64,000 nt of DNA from Epilithonimonas sp. JDS (lineage in GTDB: Bacteria > Bacteroidota > Bacteroidia > Flavobacteriales > Weeksellaceae), in NCBI RefSeq assembly GCF_021261315.1, contig NZ_JAJSAX010000001.1, positions 496,001 to 560,000 on the forward strand, read 5' to 3'. The translations under genes and the position numbers were made by a program. Numbering within the stretch: the stretch's first letter is position 1; every line of letters begins with the position of its first letter. Below the pieces are notes generated by a model. That model did no database searches, was not told the origin of the DNA, and saw nothing but the letters and a program-made list of their open reading frames with translations. Positions 42,928-51,595 of the stretch are shown in pieces.

Positions 42928-44610
42928 ATGAGAAAATCTCTACTCCTTCTTTCATTGATTTTTGTTCAATATTTTAATTCTCAATTTCGAAATTCGCTTT
43001 ACGATGAAAATCAAATTAATGTTTCTCTGAGAGGCGGATTGGATTTTCCTTCGTATGACAATCAGACTAAATATATTGATTATAAACCCAATCTCAATCT
43101 CGGCATTTCGGCAGACTATTATTTTAATTGGATCGGTTTGGGGATAGACGCAGATTATCTTTCCAATAAACCTAAAAATTCTTATCCAACAGAAAATCTC
43201 TATTTAGGAGCTGCTAAACTTTCGAATCCTACATTGACAGAAAATAACATCCAGCGTTATTTCTTTGGAATTGGTCCAAACTTCCGATGGGTGATCAATG
43301 ATGATATGGGAGTGACCTTCAAACTGAAAGGTGGAATTTCGAATATTAAAGGTGGTGAAACGTCGTTGATCTCAGCAAACGGAGCCACCAATTACAATCT
43401 CAATTTCCATAATGGCTATGATGTAAAAAGTGTTTTTTCCGGAAAAGGAGAAGTGGAATTTAACTGGTTTTTCTCAGAAAATATAGGGTTGAATGTTGGT
43501 GGTTACTATCTTCAGCATTTTAAAACTAATGATATCGTGACAAATGGAAATGCTGCGGGATATATTCCTTTTACGAGCAATGATAATCAGAATTTAATTT
43601 CTCCGGCGAATGCTGAAATCCGAACTTCGGTTTTGGATCACGAGATACATTCAGTCGGCGTGTTTGCGGGATTGACTTTTAGGTTTCCAATCAAAGAAGC
43701 TAAGCCTGAATATAATCTGAATGTTGTTGCAAAAGACAAGGAAACGGGATTGGTTTTACCCGATACGTTCATTGAACTTTACAAAGACGGAAAGCGCAAT
43801 TATCTGGCAAGAACCAATGCACAAGGTGTGGCGTTCTTCAAAAATATTAAGCCGGAAAATTACGAAATCAGAGGGAAGCTTAATACCATCGAACTCAATT
43901 CAACTAAAACCAATAAATCTGAATTTGTTAAGAATTCTACCATCCGAAAAGAAATCTCCACAGACAGCGACAAGTTTTACGTGAAAGGTCAGGTTAATAT
44001 CTGTAATTCTAAAAATCCGTTGAGGGACGTGACAGTGGTCATTAGAAATAATGAAACTGAAATAGTTCAGGAAATCAAAACAAACATCGAAGGTAAATTC
44101 TATTTCAAAGCAGATAAGAATTCGACTTATAATATTTACGGAAAGAAAGGAAATTACTTTTCACAAACCGAAACTGTAACTTCCAAAAACGTTGACAGAA
44201 GCAATACGCTTTTCCTCAATCTGCAAGTCTGTATGGAGGAAACAAGCTGTGGGAAACCTATCAATCTGAAAAACATCCATTATGATCTGGACAAATTTTT
44301 CATCCGGAAAGACGCTGAAGCTGAATTGAATAAAATGTTTCAGTTTATGAAAGACAATCCAAATGTAAAAGTAGAATTGGCATCTCACACAGATTCCAGA
44401 GCATCTGATGACTACAACAAAACGCTGTCCCAAAACAGAGCAAATGCGGCTGTTGAATATCTGGTTTCAAAAGGAATTGACAAAGCCAGACTTAAACCAA
44501 TTGGTTACGGCGAATCTCAACTTCTTAACAAATGCAGTAATGATGTTGACTGTACTGAGGAGCAGCATCAAACCAACAGAAGGACTGAGATGAAGGTTAT
44601 TTGTCATTGA
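42928..44610 (+). CDS. OmpA-family outer-membrane protein with carboxypeptidase-regulatory-like insert
   Basis: Counting from ATG 42928, this is 560 residues with a signal peptide (about 1-19). The N-terminal half is a beta-barrel-like region. The middle contains two Ig/CNA-B-like repeats (for example VVAKDKETGLVLPDTFIELYK). The C-terminal OmpA domain has NIHYDLDKFFIRKDA and ELASHTDSRASDDYNKTLSQNRA, the peptidoglycan-binding signature. It would link the outer membrane to the cell wall. The frame from 42859 is rejected. A -7 element TAAATTTG is at 42899-42906. Its end overlaps the VanZ gene by 14 nt. Confidence 0.9.
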   Translation: MRKSLLLLSLIFVQYFNSQFRNSLYDENQINVSLRGGLDFPSYDNQTKYIDYKPNLNLGISADYYFNWIGLGIDADYLSNKPKNSYPTENLYLGAAKLSNPTLTENNIQRYFFGIGPNFRWVINDDMGVTFKLKGGISNIKGGETSLISANGATNYNLNFHNGYDVKSVFSGKGEVEFNWFFSENIGLNVGGYYLQHFKTNDIVTNGNAAGYIPFTSNDNQNLISPANAEIRTSVLDHEIHSVGVFAGLTFRFPIKEAKPEYNLNVVAKDKETGLVLPDTFIELYKDGKRNYLARTNAQGVAFFKNIKPENYEIRGKLNTIELNSTKTNKSEFVKNSTIRKEISTDSDKFYVKGQVNICNSKNPLRDVTVVIRNNETEIVQEIKTNIEGKFYFKADKNSTYNIYGKKGNYFSQTETVTSKNVDRSNTLFLNLQVCMEETSCGKPINLKNIHYDLDKFFIRKDAEAELNKMFQFMKDNPNVKVELASHTDSRASDDYNKTLSQNRANAAVEYLVSKGIDKARLKPIGYGESQLLNKCSNDVDCTEEQHQTNRRTEMKVICH

Positions 44611-45031
44611 TGAAGAAAAAACTTTTATAAGCGATAAATCCGATAATAGCACCAGTAGTATTGAGGATAATATCATCTACATCTGCAAATCCTCTTCTGA
44701 AATAATATTGAGAAAACTCGACAATATTAATAACAATAAAAAATGTCAGCAACAGCCATATAAATCTGTTGAGTTTTGGATATAGAATCCCAAGAAAACC
44801 ATAAGGAATAAATAGTATTATATTTCCAAAGATATTTTTGAAAGCCTCCGTTTTATCCCACAGAATAACTTTTGTTGAATATTCATTTATCGTTTCAAAA
44901 GGAACAGTTTTGATTTCAAAAAGTATAGTTGGAGAATATCGGAAAGTTGCAAAAAAAAGCAGATACAACATCCAAACGGTATAAACATTGATAAAGGGAG
45001 GATAGAACTTATAAAGTAATTTCGTCATCAA
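44597..45031 (-). CDS. VanZ-like membrane protein
   Basis: This 144-residue protein has four hydrophobic segments and the VanZ signatures NIFGNIILFIPYGFLGIL and RRGFADVDDIILNTTGAIIGF. VanZ-like proteins are small integral membrane proteins of poorly defined role, some linked to glycopeptide resistance. It converges on the OmpA-family gene, with a 14-nt overlap of coding ends. A second methionine (45028) is an equal start. Confidence 0.85.
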   Translation of the reverse strand: MMTKLLYKFYPPFINVYTVWMLYLLFFATFRYSPTILFEIKTVPFETINEYSTKVILWDKTEAFKNIFGNIILFIPYGFLGILYPKLNRFIWLLLTFFIVINIVEFSQYYFRRGFADVDDIILNTTGAIIGFIAYKSFFFINDK

Positions 45032-45079
45032 AGAAAGAATAAATAATTAATTTAATTTCTAGTAAAAATATTCAAAATA

Positions 45080-46144
45080 ATGCAGACACACAAAGTAAAA
45101 GCCTTCGGAACAGAAGCTCCGGAGAATGACTTAGAATTAATAACCATTGAAAGAAGAGAGATCCAGCCAAAAGATGTAGAAATAGACATCCTTTATTGCG
45201 GCGTTTGCCACTCAGATCTTCATACGGCAAGGAATGATTGGGGCGGATCGGTTTATCCTGCCGTTCCTGGTCACGAGATCGTTGGTAGAATCACCGGCGT
45301 TGGAGCAGATGTCACAAAATTCAAAGTTGGAGATCTCGCCGCTGTAGGATGTATGGTTGATTCTTGCAGAACTTGCAGCAGTTGTGCTCAGGATCTGGAA
45401 CAATTCTGCGAAAGCGGTTTCACGGGAACTTACAACAGCAAAGACAAATACATCGAAACTCAAAGAACGTATGGTGGTTATTCAGAATCCGTGGTTGTGG
45501 ATGAGCATTTCGTTTTGCACGTTCCGGAAAACCTAGATTTGGCATCCGTTGCACCACTTCTTTGCGCAGGAATTACAACCTGGTCACCTTTGAAGCATTG
45601 GAATGTAACTGAAAATTCAAAAGTTGCAGTAGTTGGACTTGGCGGGCTTGGACATATGGCGATTAAGCTGGCAAAAGGTCTTGGAGCAGAAGTTTCTTTG
45701 TTCTCCAGAAGTGCAGGAAAAACGGATGATGCTAAAAAACTGGGAGCCGATCAGGTCATCATTTCCACAGACGAAGAAGAGATGAAAGCGGCACTCAACA
45801 AATTTGATCTGATCATTGATACCGTTCCGTACGAGCACGACATCAATCCTTATATGCAGACACTAGCCGTAAACGGAACTTTGGTTCTTGTAGGATTTAT
45901 TGGTGAATTTGAAAACGATGCTGTAAGCACAAAACCGATGATTTACAAAAGACGTTCTGTTGCTGGATCTTTAATTGGCGGCATCAAAGAAACTCAGGAA
46001 ATGCTGGATTTCTGTGGAGAGCACAATATCGTTTCTGACATCGAGATCATCAAAATGCAGGACATCAACGAAGCTTACGAAAGAATGCTGAAAAGCGATG
46101 TGAAGTACAGATTCGTAATCGATATGAAAAGTTTGAAGGATTAA
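45080..46144 (+). CDS. zinc-dependent alcohol dehydrogenase, cinnamyl-alcohol (YahK-like) type
   Basis: This 354-residue protein binds catalytic zinc through Cys40 and the GHE motif (H65, E66) and structural zinc through Cys96, 99, 102 and 110. The nucleotide motif is GLGGLGHMAIKLAKGLG. The overall similarity is to the CAD/YahK NADP-dependent aldehyde reductases. It would interconvert aldehydes and alcohols. It is divergent from the VanZ gene and is followed by a strong terminator. Confidence 0.92.
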   Translation: MQTHKVKAFGTEAPENDLELITIERREIQPKDVEIDILYCGVCHSDLHTARNDWGGSVYPAVPGHEIVGRITGVGADVTKFKVGDLAAVGCMVDSCRTCSSCAQDLEQFCESGFTGTYNSKDKYIETQRTYGGYSESVVVDEHFVLHVPENLDLASVAPLLCAGITTWSPLKHWNVTENSKVAVVGLGGLGHMAIKLAKGLGAEVSLFSRSAGKTDDAKKLGADQVIISTDEEEMKAALNKFDLIIDTVPYEHDINPYMQTLAVNGTLVLVGFIGEFENDAVSTKPMIYKRRSVAGSLIGGIKETQEMLDFCGEHNIVSDIEIIKMQDINEAYERMLKSDVKYRFVIDMKSLKD

Positions 46145-46166
46145 AATTATTTCTTTAAGTAGTAAT

Positions 46167-46198
46167 AAAAGGAAGCACAGATTTGTGTTTCCTTTTTT
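46167..46198. terminator. bidirectional rho-independent terminator
   Basis: AAAAGGAAGCACA pairs with TGTGTTTCCTTTT (46167-46180 and 46183-46196) with A and T tracts on either side, between convergent alcohol dehydrogenase and NPP genes. Confidence 0.85.
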
Positions 46199-46310
46199 GT
46201 TTTATTATTATTCAGATTAGATTTTGATAAATCAGGAATCTTTTGCGATTTGATTTTTATTAAGCAAGCTATAACAATTTTTGACCTTGAAAACTAAATC
46301 AAAAAATTAA

Positions 46311-47591
46311 TTATTTTCCTTTCAAGACCGGCTTCAAGATTTTCAATTTCCCGTCGATTTTCTGATCTACTTTTAAATCTAAAATCTCAGCAACAAAAGG
46401 ATAAACATTCACGTTTTCAAATTCATCAATGACAAGATTACTTTTGAAAGCCGAACCCCAGGCAAAGAATGTGGCTTTCATTTCAGGAACTAATTTGGGA
46501 TCATATCCGTGTTTTCCGGCAGAAGTTTTTTGCCCTTTTTCAAGAAAAACTTTCGGTGCTTTTGGAATTAATAAAATCTGTCCTATTCTGTGATAATGAT
46601 CGTCTCTTGTAGCAAAGTGCAGATATTTCGGCAATTTCTTATCGAGATAAACTTCGTAATCATCCGATTTATTCGCTTTCAATTCCTTGAAAACGGATTT
46701 CACTTCTTTCGGATTTTTCACATAAACTCTGAGTAAAGTCTGGGAATTATAAAAATCAAAACGATCTTTATTTAGAAGGATTTGCGGAATCTCCAAAGGA
46801 TTTCCGCCATCCACCTGAATCATTCCGTGATCTGAAACGAAAATAAAGTTGACATTCTTAAGACCCAAATCATTCACTTTCTGAACCAAACTTCCAATCG
46901 CATCATCAATCAAATGAACAGCTGTTTCTGTTTCTTTACTTTCCGGACCGAAATGATGTCCAGCGCCGTCAACTTCAGGAAAGTATAGCGATATGAAATG
47001 TGGCCGTTGCGCTTCAGGAAGCTTCAGCCAGTTGATGACTTTCTCAATCTTCTCCTCAGGTTTGAATTTTTCGTGATAATGATAATAATAAGTTGGTCGG
47101 ATTCCTCCCGCATCACTTGCAGAACCTACCCATTGCAAAGAAGCTGAAATCAATCCCTGTTTTTCAGCCAATGCCCAAAGCGGAGTTCCGCCATACCAGC
47201 TGCCGTCTTCTGCATTTTCCTTATTACTCATTGCATACTTTTTCTTCGTTTGATAATCATAGAAAAAATTATCTATCAAACCGTGATGCGAAGGATACAA
47301 TCCTGTAATCAGACTCCAATGGTTCGGGAATGTAATGCTTGGATAACTCGGAATCATCGCCTTGGCCTGAACACCGGAATTTGAATATTTCAGAAGATTC
47401 TCAGCGTTGTATTTCTTGGCATAATCGAATCTGAAACCGTCTGTAGAAATCATAATGACGTAAGGTTTTTTCATCGCTTCTGCATTATTAAAACGATTCG
47501 GAATAATAACTTGTGCTGTATCCGAAATTACCTGTTGGGCGTTAATGGTAATTGAAAAAATGAAAAAGAGGACGGCAAAGGATTTCTTCAT
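46311..47591 (-). CDS. nucleotide pyrophosphatase/phosphodiesterase (NPP, alkaline phosphatase superfamily)
   Basis: This 426-residue secreted protein (signal peptide 1-18, ending INAQ) has the NPP active site: Asp51 in MISTDGFRFD, nucleophile Thr87 in SYPSITFPNHWSLITGLYPSHHG, and later metal ligands DGAGHHFGPES, VSDHGM and GKHGYDP. It would hydrolyse nucleotide pyrophosphate or phosphodiester bonds in the periplasm. A -7 element TACCTTTG is at 47609-47616 on the minus strand. Confidence 0.92.
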   Translation of the reverse strand: MKKSFAVLFFIFSITINAQQVISDTAQVIIPNRFNNAEAMKKPYVIMISTDGFRFDYAKKYNAENLLKYSNSGVQAKAMIPSYPSITFPNHWSLITGLYPSHHGLIDNFFYDYQTKKKYAMSNKENAEDGSWYGGTPLWALAEKQGLISASLQWVGSASDAGGIRPTYYYHYHEKFKPEEKIEKVINWLKLPEAQRPHFISLYFPEVDGAGHHFGPESKETETAVHLIDDAIGSLVQKVNDLGLKNVNFIFVSDHGMIQVDGGNPLEIPQILLNKDRFDFYNSQTLLRVYVKNPKEVKSVFKELKANKSDDYEVYLDKKLPKYLHFATRDDHYHRIGQILLIPKAPKVFLEKGQKTSAGKHGYDPKLVPEMKATFFAWGSAFKSNLVIDEFENVNVYPFVAEILDLKVDQKIDGKLKILKPVLKGK

Positions 47592-47749
47592 TACAAAAAA
47601 TATTTAGGCAAAGGTAAACTCTGGATCTTTTAACTGAAAGAATGAAGCATTAATAAAATATTAATCCTAAAAATCTTATTTGAAGAATAGTTTGTTGGAT
47701 TACTTATCGCAAAGTTTATTTCAAGAAAAAAAGTAATTTAAGAATAACA

Positions 47750-48952
47750 TTAAGCTTGTGCTTTGTTACTCCCTACTGCTAACAGCTCCAATTCTTTTGA
47801 AAACTCAATTAAATAATTCTGATAATAGCTGAAATAAGTTTCATCAACCAAGATCTTAAATTTGGAAATACATTCTATTTTTTGGTCTAGCGGAGCTGAA
47901 TGAAAATAAACTGTATAGTACAGCAATGAGTAATATTTTTCCCAACCAGTTCCCAAATTCTCTAAACTAATTTGGTTCAAAAAGCGCTCTGTATTTTTCC
48001 TGTCTCCCATTTTTTGATAAGCTACGGCGCAGAGAATTTTCCAAACCTCATCGTGCGTTTCTTTTCTTTTTGCAGGAATGTAATCTTCATCGTTATTTAA
48101 TTGAAAGGTATTATTATCAATCAAAAATTTCATCTCTTTAGTCCGATTGGTAAAGATAAGGGATTCGAGAACTGTAGATTCAAAACTGCAAACCGATTTT
48201 TCTGACGCATTTCGATAAAGAAGTCTTGCTTTTTTCATTTCGGTAAAATATTTTTTAAAAAGAGCTTCGTTGCCTGTAGAATCGGCGTAAAGAAGCTGCA
48301 CGCCGTATTTCAAACCGGCAGGAATCACGTGGACTTCAGCCGAAAGTTCTGTTTCTCTCACTTTTTTATAATACAAATCCATCATCTCACTATTCTGTAG
48401 AAGAAAACTACTTTGAAAAAGAAAACCGTAGGCAAATATTTTAGCTTCGTTGCTCGTGTTGTATTTTAGATAAGCCGAGAAATACTGGGCATAAACCGAA
48501 CCTAATAAATCACGAAGCGGGTGATTTTCCATAAAATATTTTCTGGCCATCGGAAAAGACATTAACCGGTGATGTGTGCGTACCAAAAGCTCTGGTGACT
48601 TGATAATCTGCTTGCACAATTGCTCACTTCTGTCCCAAAAATTATAATTTGTATGTTCTGAATTTCCGAAAAACAGTTCGAGTTCCTGATTGTTGCAAGC
48701 ATTTCTAAACTCGTTAAAATTGCTATATCCACAAAATTTGCTAAGCAAATCCAAAGTAAAATGGCTGGATTCCGTGGTGGTTTTGATTAAGCCAAAAAAC
48801 CGACGAAGTGTTTGAGAACTGATGTTTGTTTTGCAATCTCGGAGGATGACGCTTACCAAATTATCACAATCTGTGGCTGTTTTTATGTCCTTACCGAATT
48901 GCTTTTCGATATTTTTCCGTAATTGATTCGCAACACTTATTTCTTGGTTCAT
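47750..48952 (-). CDS. regulator-like protein: N-terminal HTH-like domain, C-terminal helical repeats
   Basis: Counting from the ATG at 48952 (MNQEISVANQ), this is 400 residues; a longer frame to 49138 runs through non-conserved sequence. The first 90 residues (NISSQTLRRFFGLIK ... TLDLLSKFCGYSNFNEF) match a Bacteroidota-specific N-terminal domain with a helix-turn-helix-like pattern. The rest is all-helical and resembles TPR-type repeats. It is divergent from the IRG-like GTPase gene. A tandem 10-bp repeat lies near its promoter, so autoregulation is plausible. The DNA-binding role is inferred. Confidence 0.6.
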   Translation of the reverse strand: MNQEISVANQLRKNIEKQFGKDIKTATDCDNLVSVILRDCKTNISSQTLRRFFGLIKTTTESSHFTLDLLSKFCGYSNFNEFRNACNNQELELFFGNSEHTNYNFWDRSEQLCKQIIKSPELLVRTHHRLMSFPMARKYFMENHPLRDLLGSVYAQYFSAYLKYNTSNEAKIFAYGFLFQSSFLLQNSEMMDLYYKKVRETELSAEVHVIPAGLKYGVQLLYADSTGNEALFKKYFTEMKKARLLYRNASEKSVCSFESTVLESLIFTNRTKEMKFLIDNNTFQLNNDEDYIPAKRKETHDEVWKILCAVAYQKMGDRKNTERFLNQISLENLGTGWEKYYSLLYYTVYFHSAPLDQKIECISKFKILVDETYFSYYQNYLIEFSKELELLAVGSNKAQA

Positions 48953-49271
48953 AGTTTTAAAAATGGAATCCAAATATAGATATAAACACATCAGAATTGT
49001 ACAGAATTGTACAGAAAATCGACAGCAAATTAACATAAATTGTGACTCGAAAAACAAATGATGAAAAAAATTTATCTCAATTACTGAAGGACTCAGTTTG
49101 TCTGATTGAGATCTTAAGTTTGTTGAAATATTTTGCAAGCGTTTACGGAAAACCGTAAAAATATTGCAAAGCTTTGGTTTAGCTTAGCAAAAAATTGTGT
49201 TTTGCTCTTTGCTTGGACGTTTATTTGTCTGAGGTTGGAAGTGGATTTGTGGAAAAAATTAAAAATAAAAT
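48953..49271. other. 319-nt divergent intergenic region with candidate control sites
   Basis: No gene is present. The region separates the divergent regulator-like and GTPase genes. It contains CAGAATTGTA repeated twice in tandem (48992-49011), a -7-like TATATTTG for the minus-strand gene (48971-48978), and a hairpin TTTACGG/CCGTAAA (49142-49148, 49153-49159). Confidence 0.6.
48992..49011. promoter_or_regulatory. tandem 10-bp direct repeat, possible regulator site
   Basis: CAGAATTGTA occurs at 48992-49001 and 49002-49011, with a partial third copy after it. The 10-bp period matches one helical turn. It lies 13-33 nt upstream of the -7-like TATATTTG of the minus-strand gene, overlapping the -33 position. 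No cognate regulator is proven. Confidence 0.5.
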
Positions 49272-50390
49272 ATGTCAACAGAAAAAATTACTATCAATGT
49301 TAGTGAACATCTACAACAATTAGCACAAGAACTTGCTGATTATAAGAACGCTAGAATTAAATGTGGAATAATCGGAAGAAGTGGTACTGGAAAATCTTCA
49401 TTAATAAATGCTATTGCAGGTCAAGAAATTGCACAAGTAGATGAGATTGAATCTACAAAATCTATTAGTGAAGCGTATGAACAAAATGGTCTTTTAATTT
49501 ATGATTTACCAGGAGCATCTACAGAACGTTTCCCAAAAGAAACATATTTAAGAACTATGAAAGTCGACGAGTTAGATTGCGTCATCTTTGTCACGTCCGA
49601 TCGTTTTTACGAAGACGATAAATTTCTTATAACTGAAATTAATAAAATACCTGTTCCAATTTTTTTAGTAAGATCTAAAATGGATATTTCTATTTCCCAA
49701 GCAAAAAAACGAGGAGTTGAAGAATCTGAAACTTTGACCAAAATTTACAATAATATAAGAGAAAGTGTAATCGATTGTAAATATAAAGGTATCTATTTAA
49801 CTTCATCTGAATATCCTACAGAATATGATTTGGGCAGATTGCTTTCAGATATATCAAAAAACTTATCTGATATTAAAAAAGAAAAATTTTTATCTGCAGT
49901 TTCTGTTTCTTCACAAGAAATATTAAATGAAAAGGAAAAAATTGCAGAATGGCTAGTGATAAGATACTCTGCTTTAGCTGCGGCAAATGGACTAAATCCT
50001 ATTCCAGGTTTGGATATATCGGTTGACATAGGACTTTTACTAAAAATGACAAGCGACATTGCTGCCATTTTTGGATTAACAAGAGAAAATCTGAAAAGAT
50101 TGGAAGACATTACAGGATCTGCCAAAATGAAATTACTTACTGGAAAAGTCGGACAATTTTTAGTAAAATTTGGCTCTAAAGAAGGTATCATTATTCTTTT
50201 AAAAAAATATGTCGCTGCTGAAACTACCAAATCTATTGGAAAATGGTTACCATTTGTAGGTCAAGCTCTGTCGGCAACAATAGGATATTTACTAACATCA
50301 AATATGGGAAAAGAAATTTTGAACGAATCAAAATTATTAGCTGAAGAACTTTTTGAAAATTTAAAAAATGACGCAAATGATGCACTGTAG
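49272..50390 (+). CDS. IRG-like (interferon-inducible-type) dynamin-superfamily GTPase
   Basis: This 372-residue GTPase has G1 GRSGTGKSS (35-43), G3 DLPGAS (78-83), G4-like RSKMD (134-138) and G5-like TSSE (177-180). After the G domain comes NPIPGLDISVDIGLLLK (242-258) and then IAAIFGLTRENLK, which closely resembles the segment following the G domain of IRG proteins. A hydrophobic tail with GKWLPFVGQALSATIGYLL suggests membrane contact. IRG GTPases attack pathogen vacuoles in animals; bacterial relatives have no settled function. The gene is A+T-rich and is followed 49 nt later by a UDG-like gene on the same strand. Confidence 0.78.
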   Translation: MSTEKITINVSEHLQQLAQELADYKNARIKCGIIGRSGTGKSSLINAIAGQEIAQVDEIESTKSISEAYEQNGLLIYDLPGASTERFPKETYLRTMKVDELDCVIFVTSDRFYEDDKFLITEINKIPVPIFLVRSKMDISISQAKKRGVEESETLTKIYNNIRESVIDCKYKGIYLTSSEYPTEYDLGRLLSDISKNLSDIKKEKFLSAVSVSSQEILNEKEKIAEWLVIRYSALAAANGLNPIPGLDISVDIGLLLKMTSDIAAIFGLTRENLKRLEDITGSAKMKLLTGKVGQFLVKFGSKEGIIILLKKYVAAETTKSIGKWLPFVGQALSATIGYLLTSNMGKEILNESKLLAEELFENLKNDANDAL

Positions 50391-50438
50391 TTTTTAAATT
50401 TTAGTTATATAATTTCTAAAATTATTTATTTTAAAAAC

Positions 50439-51002
50439 ATGCAAAACCTAATCTATAATCCTTGGATTGGCAAAAACTATGGCAATTCTGAGCTTGGGAA
50501 ATTATTAATAATTGGAGATTCTCATTATTTCAATAATGGTTTACCTAATAATCTGAACGATTTTACAAAAGCTCAAATTGCTGAACTGGATATAATTGCT
50601 GGTAAATTTCACAAAACTATTCTTGAAGTTTTTGGGTATCAAAAACACGCAGATTTTTGGAAGAATATTGCCTTTGCAAATTCTATTCAAAGTGCTTTTA
50701 CTTCCTCAAACCAAGTTCCGACAAACGCAGAAAAAGATATTGCTGAAAAAGCTTTCAGAGAATATCTTGAGATTACAGAGCCAGAAAAAGTGATTGTTTT
50801 TTCTAGCCGTATTTGGGAACATTGTTTTAATAAAGCAGTATGGGGAAAGCATCTTGACAAGATAGATGAACGCTGGAACATTCGAGAATTAGACTATGAT
50901 GGCGGAACTTGCAAAGCAATTGGGCTTCATCATCCGTCAACTCCAGGTTTTAATAAGTCAAAATTTCAAAAGGTTATTTTCGAATTTCTTAAGGATTATT
51001 AG
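50439..51002 (+). CDS. hypothetical protein resembling the uracil-DNA glycosylase fold
   Basis: This 187-residue protein has LLIIGDSHY at 22-30, in the place where UDG proteins have a GQDPYH-type water-activating loop. KVIVFSSRIWEHC lies in the middle. The HHPSTPGF motif is at 164-171, where UDGs have HPSP. The three-motif order fits the UDG-like superfamily, although the catalytic residues are altered. An alternative is a distant hydrolase family. It follows the IRG-like GTPase gene by 49 nt on the same strand, so co-expression is likely. Confidence 0.45.
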   Translation: MQNLIYNPWIGKNYGNSELGKLLIIGDSHYFNNGLPNNLNDFTKAQIAELDIIAGKFHKTILEVFGYQKHADFWKNIAFANSIQSAFTSSNQVPTNAEKDIAEKAFREYLEITEPEKVIVFSSRIWEHCFNKAVWGKHLDKIDERWNIRELDYDGGTCKAIGLHHPSTPGFNKSKFQKVIFEFLKDY

Positions 51003-51026
51003 TTTTTACATTATTGCGATAAAGTT

Positions 51027-51093
51027 GTCGCTCCTACGGAGCTCTTTTTCCCTATGTTCTAGGCATCCAACAAATATTTTACTCCTACAGAGC
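51027..51093 (+). repeat. paired GTCGCTCC-type palindromic repeats, second pair
   Basis: GTCGCTCCTACGGAGCTCTT (51027-51046) is followed by a degraded unit, ACTCCTACAGAGC (51081-51093), at an offset of 51 bp. The family is the same as at 41151-41220. Confidence 0.6.
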
Positions 51094-51142
51094 AATGTGA
51101 CGATCTATTCCAATTAAATTTCCTTTTCATTAAATTTAAAAC

Positions 51143-51180
51143 AAAAAAAATCCCGTCCCGATTTTACATCGGGACGGGAT
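51143..51180 (-). terminator. rho-independent terminator of the rpoBC/DUF3467 unit
   Basis: ATCCCGTCCCGAT (51150-51162) and its exact complement (51168-51180) form a 13-bp stem with a 5-nt loop. On the minus strand it is followed by a T tract (A run 51143-51150). It lies just past the DUF3467 stop codon. Confidence 0.92.
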
Positions 51181-51203
51181 TAATATTTATGTTAAGAAAA
51201 ATC

Positions 51204-51509
51204 TTAAGCTTGTACGTTGTTACCTCCAACTACGAAAGGCTCCAATTCTTTGATTTCTCCGAATTGCTGCTCATAGTTAGTGATGTTTTGCTGAAGTGCA
51301 GCCAATACTCTCTTTGCGTGAAGTGGCGCAAGAATTACTCTAGAACGCACGTTCGCCTGCTGTACACCTGGCATCAACTGGATGAAATCCAATACGAATT
51401 CTGATGGAGAATGGTTTACTAAAGCTAGGTTTACATATACTCCAGCTGCGATCACCTCGTTTAGTTGGATATTGATGTTGTTTGGATCTTGATTTTGATT
51501 GTTGTCCAT
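51204..51509 (-). CDS. DUF3467 family protein
   Basis: This 101-residue protein has the DUF3467 core, AAGVYVNLALVNHSPSEFVLDF and RVILAPLHAKRVLAALQQNI, described in outline. The family is of unknown function, is widespread in Bacteroidota and is often near rpoC. It lies 86 nt downstream of rpoC on the same strand and is followed by a strong terminator, so it may be co-transcribed. No signal peptide is present. Confidence 0.88.
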   Translation of the reverse strand: MDNNQNQDPNNINIQLNEVIAAGVYVNLALVNHSPSEFVLDFIQLMPGVQQANVRSRVILAPLHAKRVLAALQQNITNYEQQFGEIKELEPFVVGGNNVQA

Positions 51510-51595
51510 TTTGGTTTTGTTATTTTTTTATTTAAAATTTGAGGTTGTGAAAATATAAAAAATAATTCCAAACCTCAAATTTCAATTGATTAATT

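Noticed and set aside
48953-49138. N-terminal extension of the regulator-like protein from 49138
   Set aside because: It would run across the tandem repeat and promoter-like sequence; conserved family sequence begins at MNQEIS (48952).
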